From NCBI RefSeq assembly GCF_008973755.1, contig NZ_WBOM01000001.1, forward strand, positions 62,001 through 126,000: a stretch of 64,000 nt of DNA, read 5' to 3'. Both the position numbers and the translations under genes were made by a program. A model generated the notes under the pieces. It did not search any database and was not told where the DNA came from. It saw only the letters and a list, made by a program, of their open reading frames with translations. The DNA is from Nitrincola alkalilacustris. GTDB lineage: Bacteria > Pseudomonadota > Gammaproteobacteria > Pseudomonadales > Balneatricaceae. Shown in pieces: positions 52,777 through 61,732 of this stretch. The stretch's first letter is position 1; each line of letters begins with the position of its first letter.

Positions 52777-54558
52777 ATGCAAAAAGATCAGGCTCAGAGC
52801 GCCGTCGACAGCAGTAGCTGGGCAGTTTATCGCCGTCTGCTGACATACATTAAGCGCGAATGGCTGATGTTCAGCCTTAGTATTGTGGGGTTTATCATTT
52901 ATGCCGCTTCACAGACAGCGGCCGCGAAATGGCTGGAATACTTTGTTGATGCCATCGAGAGTGGACAACTGGATCATCGTGCAAACCTGGCGATCGGGAT
53001 CATTCTGATCTTTGCCGTGCGTGGTATCGGCACTTTTCTCGGCAACTATGGTATCGCCTATGTGGCGCGTGCACTGGTCAATCGTCTGCGCTGTCAGATG
53101 TTTGATCATCTGCTGGTGCTGCCCTGTGCCTTTTATCAGAAGCACTCCTCCGGTGAACTGCTGTCACGTCTGACCTACAACGTTGAACAGGTCACCGGCG
53201 CTGCTACAGATGCATTGAAAGTGGGTATCCGTGAAGGCTTCACCGTGATCGGCCTGTTCAGCTACATGATGTATCTGAACTGGAAGCTGACCCTGCTGTT
53301 TGTGCTGATCGCACCGCTGGTCGGTGGCGTGGTTGCGCTGGCCTCCAAGCGCCTGCGCCGCCTCAGTCATGGTATTCAGGACTCGGTCGGCGATATCTCC
53401 TCGGCTGCTTCCGAAGCGATCAAGGGTTATCAGGTGGTGCGTATCTTCGGCGGAGCCGAATCGGAGCGCGAGCGTTTCAATCGTGTATCGGAGCGCAATC
53501 GTCGCCAGTTCATGAAGATGGTGGTCACGCAATCTATCTCGACTCCGGTCGTGCAGATGCTGGTGGCGTCGGTTGTGGCGATGCTGACCTATATCGCCAT
53601 GGCACCCAGCCTGCTGGAGGCGATGACCACCGGTGAGTTTATCGCCTTTATCTCAGCGGCTTCTCTGATGGCGAAACCGATCCGTCAGCTCACCGAGATC
53701 AACAGCATGGTGCAGAAGGGGATCGCGGCCGCGGAGAGTTTCTTCAAGCTATTTGATGAGCTTCCCGAGATGGACAGCGGCAGTATCGAACTGAAAGAAA
53801 CTGCTGGTCGTCTGGTGTTCAAGAACGTCTCCTTCCGTTACCCCAAGAGCAGTGAAGATGCCCTGAAGGAGATCGATCTGGTGATCGAACCGGGGCAAAC
53901 CGTTGCACTGGTCGGGCGTTCCGGCAGCGGCAAGTCGACACTGGTCAGCCTGTTGCCACGCTTTTACGATGTGGAACAAGGGGTGATCTGTCTGGATGAT
54001 CGTCCGCTGTCGGACTACACCCTGAAAAGTCTGCGCAATCAGATCGCGCTGGTGAATCAGCATGTGGTGCTGTTTGAGGGTACCATTGCTGAGAATATCG
54101 CCTATGGTGCGTTGTCTGGTGCCACTCCCAAGCAGATCAAACTGGCCGCTGATGCGGCGCGCGTCACGGAGTTCACCGATCGCCTGCCCGAGGGGCTGCA
54201 TACGGTGATTGGCGAGAATGGCGTGCTGCTGTCCGGTGGTCAGCGGCAGCGAATCGCGATTGCGCGGGCGATACTGAAAGACTCTCCACTGTTGATTCTG
54301 GATGAGGCGACCTCAGCACTGGATACCGAATCCGAACGCTATATCCAGCAGGCGCTGGAGCATGTGATTCAGGATCGTACCACGTTGGTGATTGCTCACC
54401 GACTCTCAACCGTAGAGCAGGCCGATAAGATCGTTGTGATGGAACATGGGCGGATCGTTGAGTCCGGCACACATGCCGATCTGATCAGCCATAATGGCGT
54501 GTATGCGATGCTCTATCGGATGCAGTTCAACGATACGCCGCCGGTCCCTGCGACCTGA
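52777..54558 (+). CDS. msbA: Lipid A export ABC transporter MsbA
   Basis: This 593-aa half-transporter flips lipid A-core across the inner membrane and works as a homodimer. The membrane domain (~25-320) has six spans and the coupling segment FYQKHSSGELLSRLTYNVEQVTGAATDAL. The nucleotide-binding domain (~345-585) has Walker A GRSGSGKST, Q-loop NQHVVLFEGTIAENIAYG, signature LSGGQRQRIAIARA and Walker B LLILDEATSALD. Setting beside lpxL, core glycosyltransferases and waaA supports MsbA over a generic exporter. Confidence 0.95.
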   Translation: MQKDQAQSAVDSSSWAVYRRLLTYIKREWLMFSLSIVGFIIYAASQTAAAKWLEYFVDAIESGQLDHRANLAIGIILIFAVRGIGTFLGNYGIAYVARALVNRLRCQMFDHLLVLPCAFYQKHSSGELLSRLTYNVEQVTGAATDALKVGIREGFTVIGLFSYMMYLNWKLTLLFVLIAPLVGGVVALASKRLRRLSHGIQDSVGDISSAASEAIKGYQVVRIFGGAESERERFNRVSERNRRQFMKMVVTQSISTPVVQMLVASVVAMLTYIAMAPSLLEAMTTGEFIAFISAASLMAKPIRQLTEINSMVQKGIAAAESFFKLFDELPEMDSGSIELKETAGRLVFKNVSFRYPKSSEDALKEIDLVIEPGQTVALVGRSGSGKSTLVSLLPRFYDVEQGVICLDDRPLSDYTLKSLRNQIALVNQHVVLFEGTIAENIAYGALSGATPKQIKLAADAARVTEFTDRLPEGLHTVIGENGVLLSGGQRQRIAIARAILKDSPLLILDEATSALDTESERYIQQALEHVIQDRTTLVIAHRLSTVEQADKIVVMEHGRIVESGTHADLISHNGVYAMLYRMQFNDTPPVPAT

Positions 54559-54609
54559 TCTTCGCTGCAGAATGAGTACGCCTGTCGTTTTGGTGGAGGG
54601 GATGGAGTC

Positions 54610-56112
54610 ATGAGTGTAGCAGGGACGCGAACACAGCCCTTGTCGGGACTGCTGCTCTGGCTGCTGCTGGCCAATGCTCTGCTCTGGACGCTGCTGCCCT
54701 GGCTGATCCATCCCACTTTGCCATTGGATGTTGTCGAGGGGATCTTCTGGGGGCAGGAGTGGCAGTGGGGATACTACAAACACCCCCCTTTGCCGGCCTG
54801 GCTGGTCAATCTCAGCTTTGAGCTTGTCGGTGGGCTCGGCCCTTACCTGCTCAGTCAGCTGGCGATTCTGCTTACCCTGTTGTTCGTTTATCTGTTGGGC
54901 TGTCGTATTTTCGACCGGGAGCTGGCGCTGGTTGGCGTCCTGCTGCTCTATGGTGTCTATTACTTCACCTGGCCGACACCTGAGTTCAATCACAATATCG
55001 CTCAGATGCCGATCTGGGCTGCGGCTGTCTACTTCTTCCATCGTGCGCTGCATGAAAACCGTTATCGTGACTGGGCGCTGCTCGGGCTGGTGGTCGGGCT
55101 TGGCCTGCTGACCAAGTATGTGATTGCGGTGCTGGTGGCGAGCATGTTCCTGCTGATGCTGCTTCGTGGTGAGTATCGCAGGCGGATTCTCTCCTGGCAG
55201 GTGGCAGTGTCGCTGCTGGTGCTGCTGTTGGTGTTTCTGCCGCATTTGCTCTGGTTGATCGAACATGAGTTTCTGCCGTTGCAGTATGCGCGTGATCGCT
55301 CGACCGCAGCCAGTGGCTCATGGGTGACACATATCACGATGCCGCTGAAGTTCCTGAGTGTGCAGTTGCTGGATCATCTGCCATTGCTGTTGATACTGGC
55401 GGCTGCGGGACTGCTGCGCAGAGGGTTCTGGGCGCGACAAAGTCGTAGTGATGGAGCCGATCGTGATTTTCTGCTGATGCTGGCGCTGGGACCGGCACTG
55501 CTGACCGCACTGGCAGCACTGCTGACAGGCATGGGTCTGCGCGATATGTGGGGCACCCCGATGTGGAATCTGTCAGGGCTGCTACTGGTCAGCTATCTGA
55601 AACCAGAGGTGCTGAAAGACAAGGCACACAGGCTGTGGCGTGTGACGGCGATCTGGCTGGGTGTGCTGCTGTTGCTCTATGGGCTGGCGGCGATTATCGG
55701 TAATCAGTATAAATCCAAACCTTCGCGCACCGCCTGGCCCGACAGGGCGCTGGCCGATGGAGTCCAGCAGCAGTGGCGAGAGGTTACAGGGTGTGATGCG
55801 ATCGCTATCGTCGCGGGGGATTACTGGCTTGCCGGTCTTGTATCGCTGCGTGCCGAGGGGCGCCCCAGCGTGTTGATCGAGGGTGATCTGGCGCTATCCC
55901 CTTGGCTGAAGGAGCAGCAGATAAAACAACAGGGCGTGCTGCTGGTGTGGCAGTCATCTGATGCCAGTGTGCCGGCCATGTTTGAAGATCTGCCCGCGCC
56001 GGATGCATTTGGCCAGTTGCAGCTTGAGTGGAGACAAGGTGAGGCACCGTTGTTGATCAACTGGGGGGTGGTTTCGCCTCAGATTGTGTGTGCTGCTGAA
56101 GTCAAAGAGTGA
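54610..56112 (+). CDS. GT39-family (ArnT/FlmK-like) lipid A or LPS glycosyltransferase
   Basis: This 500-aa polytopic protein of the PMT/ArnT superfamily moves a sugar from a polyprenyl-phosphate donor to lipid A or another acceptor on the periplasmic side. The first loop carries the family's acidic motif, DVVEGIFWGQEW followed by GYYKHPPLPAWLVN (~39-65), with the catalytic-type Asp. Then come ~10 hydrophobic spans and a C-terminal periplasmic domain (~375-500). YFTWPTPEFNHNIAQMPIWAA is also conserved in LPS-type members. The ATG at 54610 follows GGAGGGGATGGAG. With the three minus-strand genes next to it, it completes a hexosamine-transfer set like FlmK/NaxD/FlmF2. The 3' end overlaps the deacetylase gene by 11 bp. 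Confidence 0.87.
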   Translation: MSVAGTRTQPLSGLLLWLLLANALLWTLLPWLIHPTLPLDVVEGIFWGQEWQWGYYKHPPLPAWLVNLSFELVGGLGPYLLSQLAILLTLLFVYLLGCRIFDRELALVGVLLLYGVYYFTWPTPEFNHNIAQMPIWAAAVYFFHRALHENRYRDWALLGLVVGLGLLTKYVIAVLVASMFLLMLLRGEYRRRILSWQVAVSLLVLLLVFLPHLLWLIEHEFLPLQYARDRSTAASGSWVTHITMPLKFLSVQLLDHLPLLLILAAAGLLRRGFWARQSRSDGADRDFLLMLALGPALLTALAALLTGMGLRDMWGTPMWNLSGLLLVSYLKPEVLKDKAHRLWRVTAIWLGVLLLLYGLAAIIGNQYKSKPSRTAWPDRALADGVQQQWREVTGCDAIAIVAGDYWLAGLVSLRAEGRPSVLIEGDLALSPWLKEQQIKQQGVLLVWQSSDASVPAMFEDLPAPDAFGQLQLEWRQGEAPLLINWGVVSPQIVCAAEVKE

Positions 56113-56923
56113 TCAACTGGGGTTTTGGGCTGAGCCTGACCTGGCACTGCTGCAACAGTTCGGCAAAGGCGTCACTGGCCAGAAAGGCCAATTCTTTGTG
56201 ACGTGTCAGCGCCATCCCTTTCACTTGGTCTGGATCTGCTTCACCTGGGTGACACATGATCAGGCCACCGGCTGGTAGTTGCTTCAGCCAGCCTTGCAGC
56301 AGTGCGGCAAAATCAGTATCAGGCTGCAGTGAGTAGAGCCCGGCAAACTCGCCAGAGAGTTTGAGTCCTGGATACCGATCGACAGCCTGTGCAAAACCTC
56401 GCCCCATCAGTTGAATAATCATTGCCTTGAGGCGCGCGTCATGTCCACTCATATCGGGACGAACCTGACGTATCCACGGGGCTTTGTCGGCATAGCGTGA
56501 GTCCAGCTCAGCCAGCAGTACATCACGGATGCCGGGGAAGATATGGACATGCTGATGGCCATCGATGAAGTCGGGTATCGAGTGGGTTGTGGCTTCAAAA
56601 ACATCCAACTGGCGACGCAGTTGTGTGCTCACCCAGACCTTTTCAATACGCCCCGTCAGTGCATGTTGCATCAATTGGGGCAGCTTTTTTGACGCAGACC
56701 CCTCGGTCAGATTGAAGTGCAGGCCGATGCTGACAGGTCCGCGCAGTTCCAATAGTGAGGCTGCATCCTGCTGCCAGCTGGGCATGTCTGTCATGCAACT
56801 GACAGCACTCAGGCGTCTGGCGCGGCAAAGACTCAGGATGCCCTGGTTGATTGCTGGACTCATGCCGAAATCATCGGCGCAGAGCACGACAGGTTTCAGC
56901 CGTGGCTGTTCAGAACTACTCAT
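56102..56923 (-). CDS. YdjC/ChbG-family deacetylase (NaxD/LgmC-like)
   Basis: This 273-aa carbohydrate deacetylase belongs to the ChbG/HpnK/YdjC family. Metal-site motifs are LCADDFGMSPAINQGIL (Asp-Asp, ~13-15), SIGLHFNLTEGS (~76) and the His cluster DGHQHVHIFPGI (~130-140); MCHPGEAD lies near 225. Family members remove N-acetyl from sugars; NaxD of Francisella does so on undecaprenyl-phosphate-GalNAc before transfer to lipid A. It is the last of three overlapping minus-strand genes (GT2, GtrA, deacetylase; four-base overlaps), which supports action on a lipid-linked sugar rather than chitooligosaccharide. Confidence 0.87.
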   Translation of the reverse strand: MSSSEQPRLKPVVLCADDFGMSPAINQGILSLCRARRLSAVSCMTDMPSWQQDAASLLELRGPVSIGLHFNLTEGSASKKLPQLMQHALTGRIEKVWVSTQLRRQLDVFEATTHSIPDFIDGHQHVHIFPGIRDVLLAELDSRYADKAPWIRQVRPDMSGHDARLKAMIIQLMGRGFAQAVDRYPGLKLSGEFAGLYSLQPDTDFAALLQGWLKQLPAGGLIMCHPGEADPDQVKGMALTRHKELAFLASDAFAELLQQCQVRLSPKPQLITL

Positions 56924-57291
56924 GGTGCGAAGGCCCAGAAGCGGCTGAGGATAAAGGTCATTACGGCAACGCCTCCCAGCACCAGCAGCAGGGCGAGATC
57001 ATAGCGCAGCGGTGTGAAGTGCAGCAGCAGCGCATAGCTCGTTTCGTTGACGGCAAAGCTTGCCAGCGCAACACTGGCAAAGCGGGGCAGGGTGCGGCTG
57101 TGTTCCAGCCCGTCTGCCTGAAAGGTCAGGCGGCGATGGCCGAAGTAGCTGACATTGAACGCCACCAGAAAGGCAACCACATTCGCCAGCAACGGAGCCA
57201 TGCCAAAGGGTACCAGCAGCACGACCACCAGCCAGTGTACGATCAGTGCCAGAATGCCGACACCGGAAAAACGCAGTACCTGAGCGATCAT
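56920..57291 (-). CDS. GtrA-family membrane protein (candidate lipid-linked sugar flippase)
   Basis: This small protein (123 aa) has four hydrophobic spans at about 6-27, 32-54, 70-90 and 96-118, and GtrA family marks FSGVGILALIVHWLVVVLLV, VVAFLVAFNVSYFGHRRLTF and FILSRFWAFAP. GtrA proteins are proposed to flip polyprenyl-phosphate-linked monosaccharides to the periplasm. It overlaps the GT2 gene before it and the deacetylase gene after it by four bases each, so the three are translationally coupled. Confidence 0.9.
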   Translation of the reverse strand: MIAQVLRFSGVGILALIVHWLVVVLLVPFGMAPLLANVVAFLVAFNVSYFGHRRLTFQADGLEHSRTLPRFASVALASFAVNETSYALLLHFTPLRYDLALLLVLGGVAVMTFILSRFWAFAP

Positions 57292-58322
57292 GAGGGTTTG
57301 CCGGGTGCCTTCTCGGGTGCTGACATAGGTGCCGACTTGGGCGCTTCCTGGGGAGCCGCGTCAGAGTTGTTTTCGGCACCTGCATGGCGCTCATAATCGG
57401 AGATCAGATAGACAGGGCGCCCTTTGACTTCCGAGAAAATACGCGCGATATATTCGCCCAGCACACCCACCGAGAGTAGCTGAATACCACCGAGAAAACT
57501 GATACTGGCGATCAGTGTTGGCCATCCCGGCACTCTGGTACCCAGAATCAGTGTGCTGAGGATGATCGTCATGGCATAGGCGAAGGCCAGAAACGAGATG
57601 CAGGCCCCGATCACCATCCAGATACGCAACGGGGCACTGCTGAAGGCGGTGATGCCGGTCAGTGCCAGCGAGGAAAGACGTCGCAGGCCGAAGCTTGTCT
57701 GCCCGCTGTAGCGTGGGTTGACCTTGAAGGGGATGCCGATGCTGCGAAAGCCAACCCAGGCAAACAGACCCTTCATCATGCGCTTGCGCTCGGGCAGAGA
57801 ACGCAGGGCTCGCACCACCTTTTTATCCATCAGGCGGAAGTCACCGGCGTTGGGCTCGATGCTGACATCAGCACTCTGGCTCAACAGGCGATAAAATTGA
57901 TTGGTGACGCTGCGCTTGATTCTCCCCTCATCCGAGCGGTCGGCACGCACGCCATAAACCATTTCATAGCCTTGCTGCCAGTGCTGAAAGAACACCTCCA
58001 GCATCTCGATCGGATGCTGCAGGTCGGAATCCATCAGAATCACAACATCACCTTCGGCATGATCAAGGCCCGCGCTCATCGCGGCCTCCTTGCCGAAGTT
58101 GCGTGACAGGCAGAGCAGCGATACCGGGTAGGTTTCAGCCAGCATTCTGACCACCTCAACCGTATCGTCCCGGCTGCCATCATCAACCACCAGTATTTCA
58201 AAACGGGCAGACAGCCGTGGCAGATACTCCGTTAACTGCGGGATCAGGATCTGCAGGTTGGCTGCTTCATTAAAAGCAGGCAGAATGCAGGTAATGCTGG
58301 GCTGTTGTTGGCTGTCTGGCAT
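57288..58322 (-). CDS. Polyprenyl-phosphate glycosyltransferase (GT2; GtrB/ArnC/LgmA-like)
   Basis: This 344-aa enzyme has a cytosolic GT-A domain (~1-215) with ILPAFNEAANLQILIPQL, LVVDDGSRDDTVE (~45-57), the MDSDLQHP metal-site motif (~97) and SFGLRRLSSLALTGITAFSSAPLRI (~215-240). Two C-terminal membrane spans follow (~238-262, ~272-295). This is the layout of enzymes that make undecaprenyl-phosphate-linked hexoses or hexosamines. The C-terminal Pro/Ala-rich tail is unusual and probably disordered. It is the first gene of the GT2-GtrA-deacetylase operon. Confidence 0.9.
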   Translation of the reverse strand: MPDSQQQPSITCILPAFNEAANLQILIPQLTEYLPRLSARFEILVVDDGSRDDTVEVVRMLAETYPVSLLCLSRNFGKEAAMSAGLDHAEGDVVILMDSDLQHPIEMLEVFFQHWQQGYEMVYGVRADRSDEGRIKRSVTNQFYRLLSQSADVSIEPNAGDFRLMDKKVVRALRSLPERKRMMKGLFAWVGFRSIGIPFKVNPRYSGQTSFGLRRLSSLALTGITAFSSAPLRIWMVIGACISFLAFAYAMTIILSTLILGTRVPGWPTLIASISFLGGIQLLSVGVLGEYIARIFSEVKGRPVYLISDYERHAGAENNSDAAPQEAPKSAPMSAPEKAPGKPS

Positions 58323-58461
58323 CAGTGGGTCCGGTGTTTCCTGCTGGATGGAATGACAAAAAATCGATAACAGGCTGCAAGTTTAAACGCTGTCGCGTGA
58401 AGATGCTAAACTATACGCCATTTTTCAAGCAACCGATTCATGATTCAAGCGGAACTGATGC

Positions 58462-59736
58462 ATGTCGCGCTGGCTTTACACCTTAGTGTTTCACCTGCTG
58501 TTGCCGGCGATATTGCTGCGACTCTACTGGCGCGGTGGCAAAGCCCCGGCTTATCGTGAGCGGATTGGTGAGCGCTTTGGTATCACCCCTCCTCTGAGAT
58601 CCGAAACCCAGGCTCCTCTGTGGATACATGCTGTTTCAGTAGGGGAGGTACAGGCGGCGTCATTACTGATCCGTCATCTGTTACAAGCCTCTCCAGAGTT
58701 ACCTCTGTTGATAACCACCATGACACCGACCGGTGCGGAGCGGGTCAGGGCGTTGTTCGGCAATCAGGTTGAGCACCGTTATTGTCCCTATGATCTGCCC
58801 TGGGCATTGTCATCCTTTCTGAAAAAGACACAACCACGCGCCTGTGTGATTATCGAGACAGAGCTCTGGCCCAATATGCTCAGGCAGTGTCGACGGCAGG
58901 GTATCCCGACCCTGCTGGCCAATGCGCGCCTGTCGGAACGCTCGGCAAGGGGGTATGCCCGCATCGGTACGCTTACCCGATCGATGCTCCGGCAGATCGA
59001 TAGCGTTGCCGTGCAGAACGCCACCGATGGCGAGCGCTTCATGCGCCTTGGGCTGCCTGCCGATCGGCTCAAGGTCACTGGCAGTATAAAGTTCGATGCT
59101 GCGATAGATGCTGGCTGGCTCAGGCGTGCGAGAGAGTTGAAGCAAACCTGGGGTGAGCAGCGACCTGTGCTGGTGGCGGGCAGCACGCATGAGGAAGAGG
59201 AAGCTCTATTACTGCAGGTCTTCACGCGGTTGCAGCAGGACTTCCCGACCTTGCTGCTGATTCTTGTGCCACGCCATCCTGAGCGCTTCGAGCCGGTCTG
59301 GGAGCTTTGTCTGGCCAGCGGTCAAACAGCTCAGCGAATCAGTGATTCCACAGAGATTGAAGCGCAGACAAAACTGCTGCTGGTCGATAGAATGGGGGAG
59401 CTGATGACCTACTACGCAACCGCCGATATTGCGCTGGTAGGCGGGGCTTTTATTGAGCGGGGTGGGCATAACCCACTTGAACCTGCATTGCTGGGCAAAC
59501 CGGTTATCATGGGTCGTCACTGCTTCAACTTTGCTGAAATCTGTACCGGGTTGGCCGCTGCAGGTGGGTTGGTGCAGGTAGCTGACGACGATGATCTGAC
59601 CCGGCAGCTCAAGCTCTGGTTGCAGATGCCCGATCAGGCACAACTCGCCGGGCAGCATGCAGCGGATTATGTCGCCAGCAATACCGGCGCGGTGGAGCGG
59701 GTTGTCGCTCTGCTGCAGCCACTCATGCACAGGTAG
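58462..59736 (+). CDS. waaA: 3-deoxy-D-manno-octulosonic acid (Kdo) transferase
   Basis: WaaA adds Kdo from CMP-Kdo to lipid IVA on the cytoplasmic face of the inner membrane. The 424-aa GT30 enzyme has an N-terminal anchor (~5-22), then YRERIGERFG, the catalytic Glu in IHAVSVGEVQAA (~60), VIIETELWPNML (~125) and GSIKFDAAI. The C-terminal donor motifs are STHEEEEALLL, ALVGGAFIERGGHNPLEPALLGKPVIMG (~325-352) and HCFNF. It is monocistronic, divergent from the GT2-GtrA-deacetylase operon. Confidence 0.96.
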   Translation: MSRWLYTLVFHLLLPAILLRLYWRGGKAPAYRERIGERFGITPPLRSETQAPLWIHAVSVGEVQAASLLIRHLLQASPELPLLITTMTPTGAERVRALFGNQVEHRYCPYDLPWALSSFLKKTQPRACVIIETELWPNMLRQCRRQGIPTLLANARLSERSARGYARIGTLTRSMLRQIDSVAVQNATDGERFMRLGLPADRLKVTGSIKFDAAIDAGWLRRARELKQTWGEQRPVLVAGSTHEEEEALLLQVFTRLQQDFPTLLLILVPRHPERFEPVWELCLASGQTAQRISDSTEIEAQTKLLLVDRMGELMTYYATADIALVGGAFIERGGHNPLEPALLGKPVIMGRHCFNFAEICTGLAAAGGLVQVADDDDLTRQLKLWLQMPDQAQLAGQHAADYVASNTGAVERVVALLQPLMHR

Positions 59737-59783
59737 CATTTTTTATATGATCAAGTCACATCATGATCACTGAAGAGGGCAGT

Positions 59784-60620
59784 ATGGACGCACAAGCGAT
59801 TATCCGGGAGATGCGGGTATTACCCGATATCGACGCTGAATTCGAGATTACCCGCCGGGTCAATTTCATCAAATCTCATCTGCTTCACTCCGGCCTGAAT
59901 ACTCTGGTGTTGGGTATCAGTGGCGGGATAGATTCCTGTACGCTGGGGCGGCTGGCACAACTGGCTGTGGATGAGCTGAATCAGGAACATCACGAACGAT
60001 ATCGGTTTGTTGCGGTACGCCTGCCCTATTCCACTCAGGCTGATGAGGCAGATGCTCAGGCATCCATCGACTTTATCCAGCCATCACATACCCTGACGGT
60101 CAATGTTCAGCCGGGCGCAGATGCCATTCATGACCAGACCAGTGCTGCTCTGGTGGGGCAGGGCCTGTTGCCACAGGATCCTGGCAAGCAGGATTTTGTC
60201 AAAGGTAACACAAAAGCCCGTACCCGCATGACGATTCAGTATGAGATAGCCGGTATGCTGGATGGTCTGGTACTGGGGACAGATCACTCGGCTGAGAATA
60301 TCACCGGCTTTTACACCAAATATGGTGATGGTGCCTGTGATCTGGCGCCGCTGTTTGGGCTGAATAAGCGACAGGTCCGGCTGCTGGCCAGAACAATGGG
60401 TGCACCTGCTCATGTGATCGATAAAGCGCCAACCGCAGATCTTGAGTCACTTAGTCCGCAGAAGACTGATGAAGAGTCACTGGGGCTGAGATACGATCAG
60501 ATAGATGACTTCCTGGAGGGACGTCTGGTTGAGCCGGAGGTCAGCGAAAAGCTGATTTACATCTACCAGCGCACTCAGCATAAACGTCGCCCGATTCCGA
60601 CTCTGTATGATGAGCAGTAA
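59784..60620 (+). CDS. nadE: NAD+ synthetase, ammonia-dependent
   Basis: NadE converts deamido-NAD+ to NAD+ with ATP and ammonia in the cytosol. The 278-aa product has the PP-loop [19 protein letters not shown] (~40-58), [21 protein letters not shown] (~80-100), [16 protein letters not shown] (~143-158), [35 protein letters not shown] (~167-200) and [21 protein letters not shown]. It lacks the glutaminase domain of the long form. The ATG at 59784 follows GAGGGC; an ATG seven codons earlier has no ribosome site. Confidence 0.96.
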   Translation: MDAQAIIREMRVLPDIDAEFEITRRVNFIKSHLLHSGLNTLVLGISGGIDSCTLGRLAQLAVDELNQEHHERYRFVAVRLPYSTQADEADAQASIDFIQPSHTLTVNVQPGADAIHDQTSAALVGQGLLPQDPGKQDFVKGNTKARTRMTIQYEIAGMLDGLVLGTDHSAENITGFYTKYGDGACDLAPLFGLNKRQVRLLARTMGAPAHVIDKAPTADLESLSPQKTDEESLGLRYDQIDDFLEGRLVEPEVSEKLIYIYQRTQHKRRPIPTLYDEQ

Positions 60621-60670
60621 GCGCTGCTGAAGAGCATGAAGGGTCTGGAGTGGAAGACATGGCAAGGTTA

Positions 60671-60700
60671 AGAAGCTGTCTACGATCGTAAACAGCTTCT
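60671..60700. terminator. 30-bp near-perfect inverted repeat between nadE and allE
   Basis: AGAAGCTGT (60671-60679) pairs with ACAGCTTCT (60692-60700); the centre TACGATCGTA is itself palindromic, so the whole is a hairpin with a single mismatch. It lies between convergent genes and probably serves both as a terminator, though no long T run flanks it. Confidence 0.55.
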
Positions 60701-60707
60701 GGCAGAC

Positions 60708-61556
60708 TTATCGATAAGAGTGCTGTGGCAGCGATGCCGTCAGCTTCATATGCCGGTTCACATCCTTGTACAGCAGGTAGCGGAAGGGACCTGGACCACC
60801 GGCATAGCAGGCCTGTGGGCAGAAGGCGCGCAGCCACATGTAATCACCGGCCTCGACCTCAACCCAATCCTGATTCAGGTGGTACACCGCCTTGCCTTCG
60901 AGCACATACAGGCCGTGCTCCATGACATGGGTTTCGTCAAATGGGATCACTCCACCAGGCTGAAAGGTCACGATATTCACATGCATGTCGTGACGCATAT
61001 CGCTTTGATCCACAAATCGCGTGGTGACCCAGGCATTGTTGGTGCCGGGCATCGGGATAGGCTCGACGTCATTTTCATTGGTGACGAAGGCTTCCGGTAC
61101 ATCAATACCCTCCACATGCTCATACGCCTTGCGCAGCCAGTGGAAGCGCACAGGCGTATCAGTGTTGTTGCGCACGTGCCAGTCGCTGGAGGGTGGGATA
61201 AAGGCATAACCACCTGGTTCCATAATGTGTTGCTTGCCTTCGAGTGTCAGTGTCAGCTCGCCTTCAACAATAAACAACACACCTTCTGCACCCGGGTCCA
61301 GCTCAGGCTTGTTGCTGCCGCCACCGGGAGATACCTCAACGATGTATTGTGAAAAGGTCTCGGAGAAGCCGGTCATGGGGCGGGCAATGACCCACAAACG
61401 GGTTTTGTCCCAGAAGGGCAGATAGCTGATGACGATATCGCGCAGTACACCTTTGGGAATGATGGCGTAGGCTTCGGTAAAGACTGCACGATCAGACAGC
61501 AGTTGTGTCTGGGGTGGGTGACCACCTTTCGGGGCGTAATAGGTGTTACGGGCCAT
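60708..61556 (-). CDS. allE: (S)-ureidoglycine aminohydrolase
   Basis: This 282-aa bicupin enzyme (formerly YlbA) releases ammonia from (S)-ureidoglycine to give (S)-ureidoglycolate in allantoin breakdown. It has NTYYAPKGGHPPQTQLLSDRAVFTEAYAIIPKGVLRDIV at the start, a first cupin barrel with EGVLFIVEGELTLTLEG (~90-107) and GYAFIPPSSDWHVRN, and a second with FDETHVMEHGLYVLEGKAVYHLNQDWVEVEAGDYMWLRAFCPQACYAGG (~215-262), which carries the Mn ligands and the substrate-site residues. The start at 61556 (MARNTYYAP) is favoured over an ATG six codons earlier. No other allantoin gene is in this window. It is divergent from a LysR regulator. Confidence 0.92.
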   Translation of the reverse strand: MARNTYYAPKGGHPPQTQLLSDRAVFTEAYAIIPKGVLRDIVISYLPFWDKTRLWVIARPMTGFSETFSQYIVEVSPGGGSNKPELDPGAEGVLFIVEGELTLTLEGKQHIMEPGGYAFIPPSSDWHVRNNTDTPVRFHWLRKAYEHVEGIDVPEAFVTNENDVEPIPMPGTNNAWVTTRFVDQSDMRHDMHVNIVTFQPGGVIPFDETHVMEHGLYVLEGKAVYHLNQDWVEVEAGDYMWLRAFCPQACYAGGPGPFRYLLYKDVNRHMKLTASLPQHSYR

Positions 61557-61668
61557 GTCGTTGTCCTCTTGCAACAGGAATCATTCAACAGAAATGTCGG
61601 GTCTGGCATCGCGCCAGCAGATCGTTTCCTGTTTCAGTTAATTTTGTACACAATCATTGTAGTGCAGG

Positions 61669-61698
61669 TTCAATTGATTTATAAATTAAATAATTGAA
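61669..61698. promoter_or_regulatory. AT-rich dyad in the allE/LysR spacer
   Basis: TTCAATT (61669-61675) and AATTGAA (61692-61698) flank the AT-rich palindrome ATTTATAAAT, 35 bp before the LysR start. It is a likely binding site for the adjacent LysR regulator. Confidence 0.45.
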
Positions 61699-61732
61699 TG
61701 AGAGCCAGTGGGAAAACCACTGAAAGATTGCG

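Noticed and set aside
54406-55266. Open frame antisense to the msbA/GT39 junction
   Set aside because: Extremely Gln/His-rich reverse-strand reading that spans two real genes.
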